A stretch of DNA of 64,000 bases, taken from Microvirga soli (GTDB lineage Bacteria > Pseudomonadota > Alphaproteobacteria > Rhizobiales > Beijerinckiaceae). Of this stretch, positions 62,079-64,000 are shown in pieces. The stretch's first letter is position 1. Every line of letters starts with the position of its first letter. The translations under genes and the position numbers were made by a program. The DNA is taken from NCBI RefSeq assembly GCF_016734765.1, contig NZ_JAERQE010000021.1:21480-85479 (forward strand), in the 5' to 3' direction. Under the pieces are notes generated by a model that had not been told where the DNA came from, made no database searches, and was given only the letters and a program-made list of their open reading frames with translations.

Positions 62079-63017
62079 ATGGCCAAGACTGTAACCTGTC
62101 TCTTCGGCAGCGACTCTCAAGCGTCTTCCATCGTCCGCGAGCTGGAGCAATCGGGCATCTCGCAAGGCAAGATCTGCCTCTTCACCGCATCGGGCGACAA
62201 CAGGACCTGGGACGGCACCGGCAGCTTCGGTGAGAGCTCCAGCAGATCGCATCACGACCGTGTTGAGAACTATCTCACGACGAATGGCGTGCCGCATGAT
62301 GATGCCCGCGCCTATGCGGAAGGCGTGCGCCGCGGTCACGCCCTCATTGCCGTGCGCTGCGATGACGACGAGGTCGATCGCGTGGTCGACATCCTCGACG
62401 ACGATGATGTGCTCGACCTCGACGAGCGGCAGGACGCCTGGCGGTCGGAAGGCTGGAGCCATCAGGACTCGGGCGTTGCGGATCTGGGAGCTTCGGCGAC
62501 CACATCTGCCGGCATGCTGGGCACCGGCATGACCGAGAGCAGCGCCATGCGCGACCGCGACGGCCTTGAGGACGATCGCCTGTACGCTCAGGGAAGCCGT
62601 TCGGATCGCGATGAGGTGATTCCGGTCGCCGAGGAAGAGCTGCATGTGGGCAAGCGCGAAGTCAGCCACGGCCGCGTCCGCATCCGCTCCCACGTGACCG
62701 AACGTCCCGTGCAGGAGCAGGTTTCTCTCAGGGAAGAACGCGTCTCCGTCGAGCGCCGTCCAGTCGAGGGCACCATGCGCACCGGCTCGGTGAACGATGG
62801 CGATCTCTTCCGCGAGCGCTCCATCGAGATGGAGGAGCGCGCCGAGGAAGCTGTCGTGTCGAAGGAAGCCCGCGTGGTCGAGGAAGTGGTGGTTCGCAAG
62901 GACGCCGACCAGCGCACGCAAACGGTCTCCGACACGGTGCGCAAGACCGAAGTGGAAGTCGACGACGACCGCAGCACAGGCGTCTCGCGTACAGGTACGG
63001 CTGACAAGAATCGCTAG
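62079..63017 (+). CDS. Two-domain stress protein with C-terminal DUF2382
   Basis: In this 312-residue protein, residues 1-115 look like the N-terminal domain of heat-induced stress protein YflT (VTCLFGSDSQASSIVRELEQ and GHALIAVRCDDDEVDRVVDIL). A linker follows, and residues 185-300 hold DUF2382 (VIPVAEEELHVGKREVSHGRV and repeats of VxEEVVVRKDA). The whole is strongly acidic and Ser/Asp-rich. It is a stress-type protein of unknown activity. The ATG at 62079 begins at the conserved MAKTVTCLFG. A strong terminator follows. Confidence 0.85.
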   Translation: MAKTVTCLFGSDSQASSIVRELEQSGISQGKICLFTASGDNRTWDGTGSFGESSSRSHHDRVENYLTTNGVPHDDARAYAEGVRRGHALIAVRCDDDEVDRVVDILDDDDVLDLDERQDAWRSEGWSHQDSGVADLGASATTSAGMLGTGMTESSAMRDRDGLEDDRLYAQGSRSDRDEVIPVAEEELHVGKREVSHGRVRIRSHVTERPVQEQVSLREERVSVERRPVEGTMRTGSVNDGDLFRERSIEMEERAEEAVVSKEARVVEEVVVRKDADQRTQTVSDTVRKTEVEVDDDRSTGVSRTGTADKNR

Positions 63018-63037
63018 AGTTGTCACCAGCGTGAATG

Positions 63038-63070
63038 ACAAAGCCCGGGGCAGACTGCCCCGGGCTTTGT
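63038..63070 (+). terminator. Strong rho-independent terminator
   Basis: A 15-bp stem (ACAAAGCCCGGGGCA and its complement) with a GAC loop lies 21 bases past the stress-protein stop codon. It separates that gene from the AT-richer repeat protein downstream. Confidence 0.8.
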
Positions 63071-63221
63071 CAGGTGTGCACTACTCGTTGTGGGAGTAGG
63101 TCCTCTGCCGATACGGAACGGATGCTCGATGTGCGTCATCGCACCGCTTTTAGGTTGCGATGACCTATGAACGCCTATATGAAACTTCATTACATATGGC
63201 GCGTAGAGATAAGGCACGGCA

Positions 63222-63935
63222 ATGGCATCCTCGGTTCCAAGCTTTGTGAATTTCCGTTCTTTCGGGAGCAGCGGTCACCTCACCCGCTATGATGACGGAA
63301 GCTTTCTGACAGTTTGGACAGAATTCTCTGCGACTGGTGCCGCTTACGTATATGGAAAAGCCTTCAAGGCGGACGGCACGACCTTGCGAGAGACTTTTCT
63401 GATCGACGCCGCTTCTGAGCAGGCACAGGCGAGCTACTCGGACGTTACAGTTGCGACCTTGAGTGACGGACGAACAGTCGTTGCCTGGGGCAAGAGCGAC
63501 AGCTCCGGTCGATCCATCATTGGCAAAGTTTTGAGTTCAGAGTTCACGGCCTCAAGCGAGCTCCTCTCATTAGGAGAGAGTAGTGTCACCTCTCAAGAGA
63601 TGCCGCAGATTCACGCCCTTCAGAATGGGGGTTTTTCGGTTCTATACAGCGGTATAGAGAGTAGCGAACAAGCTCAATTGGCAACCATCACCACGGAGCG
63701 GAACGGCAAATGGGAATCAGATCATTACCGTTTGGATGGCGATGGGTTAGATCCTAGAGGCTCAATAACGCTGGAAACTGGAAAATTCGTCAGCCTTTTT
63801 TCCTACAACGATGTAGGGAATACCTACATCGAAGCTGACATAATCACTCTTCCTAATAATGTCGTCACCATTTCTATTGATACAATCCAAGGCGTCAACG
63901 GAGAGATATCAGTTACTGCTAGCTGTGACTTCTGA
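63222..63935 (+). CDS. Beta-repeat protein lacking a secretion module
   Basis: The 237-residue product is a diverged relative of the repeat region of the 7.8 kb exoprotein. Three or four units are recognisable: YDDGSFLTVWTEF with VYGKAFKADGT, LSDGRTVVAWGKSD and LQNGGFSVLYSG. It stops at 63935 with no RTX block and no DFFVI end, so it lacks the type I signal seen in its relatives. The last third is notably AT-rich (for example TTCCTAATAATGTCG). It may be a truncated pseudogene, a shorter protein of another kind, or one exported by a different route; the window ends too soon to tell. No signal peptide is visible. Confidence 0.6.
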   Translation: MASSVPSFVNFRSFGSSGHLTRYDDGSFLTVWTEFSATGAAYVYGKAFKADGTTLRETFLIDAASEQAQASYSDVTVATLSDGRTVVAWGKSDSSGRSIIGKVLSSEFTASSELLSLGESSVTSQEMPQIHALQNGGFSVLYSGIESSEQAQLATITTERNGKWESDHYRLDGDGLDPRGSITLETGKFVSLFSYNDVGNTYIEADIITLPNNVVTISIDTIQGVNGEISVTASCDF

Positions 63936-64000
63936 TCAGGTTGTTCCGGCGAGAGCCTGAGCCGGTGTTCGTCGCCCGAGGCTACCATGTGGGCGCTGCT

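Overview
The window is GC-rich chromosomal DNA with tightly packed genes. It most resembles an alphaproteobacterium of the Hyphomicrobiales, probably Methylobacteriaceae and perhaps Microvirga. This is inferred from familiar orders such as cysQ-like / DUF4170 / DUF374 acyltransferase / waaA / lpxK / DUF2093 / xseA / purD and ubiA / rsmE / gshA, from small families typical of the group (DUF6481, DUF3297, DUF4170, DUF2093), and from several large calcium-binding exoproteins that all end in DFFVI. I saw no tRNA, rRNA, CRISPR array, transposase or prophage.

Layout. 0-2.4 kb: small genes read leftward (ribosomal protein bS21, DUF6481, cold-shock protein, two small hypotheticals) and one rightward 48-codon gene. 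2.5-7.6 kb: Trk potassium uptake (trkA-trkH), a TauE/SafE permease and peptidase T. 7.8-12.1 kb: an 821-aa repeat/cadherin exoprotein converging on a chemoreceptor. 12.4-17.3 kb: a BKACE (DUF849) enzyme, a GFA-domain protein, and two LivK-type binding proteins flanking a short-chain dehydrogenase, with clear terminators. 17.3-24 kb (leftward): an HWE sensor kinase, a helix-hairpin-helix membrane protein, DUF5996, minD-minE without an adjacent minC, and a hemerythrin-like membrane protein. 24.1-30.5 kb: a threonine-dehydratase-family enzyme, a cluster of intergenic palindromes, a secreted protein, a methyltransferase, a FecBCD-type metal-chelate ABC operon and a PilZ protein. 30.5-33.8 kb: an accessory patch of small genes with a mini RTX protein, a LuxR-type helix-turn-helix protein, a decayed gene copy and a candidate sRNA.

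34-45 kb: tryptophan catabolism (TDO-kynureninase), an aldo/keto reductase, an AAC(3)-I-like acetyltransferase, a BaiN-type flavoprotein, a YbaK deacylase, ilvD, a guanidinium exporter gene behind a two-hairpin guanidine-II (mini-ykkC) riboswitch, and a diguanylate cyclase. 45-51 kb (leftward): a third DFFVI exoprotein, two families of gamma-glutamyl ligase (gshA and a YbdK type) and rsmE. 51-60 kb: ubiA, the Kdo/lipid A block, xseA and purD. 60-64 kb: a haloacetate-dehalogenase-like hydrolase, two DUF2382 stress proteins and an AT-richer repeat protein without a secretion module.

The most notable items are the guanidine-II riboswitch with its Gdx exporter, the chromosomal relative of the AAC(3)-I aminoglycoside acetyltransferases, the dispersed family of exoproteins sharing one C-terminal module, a composite palindromic repeat dispersed through 30-49 kb, a hemerythrin-like domain with a substituted ligand position, an orphan RNA-polymerase-alpha-CTD-like miniprotein and a candidate sRNA.
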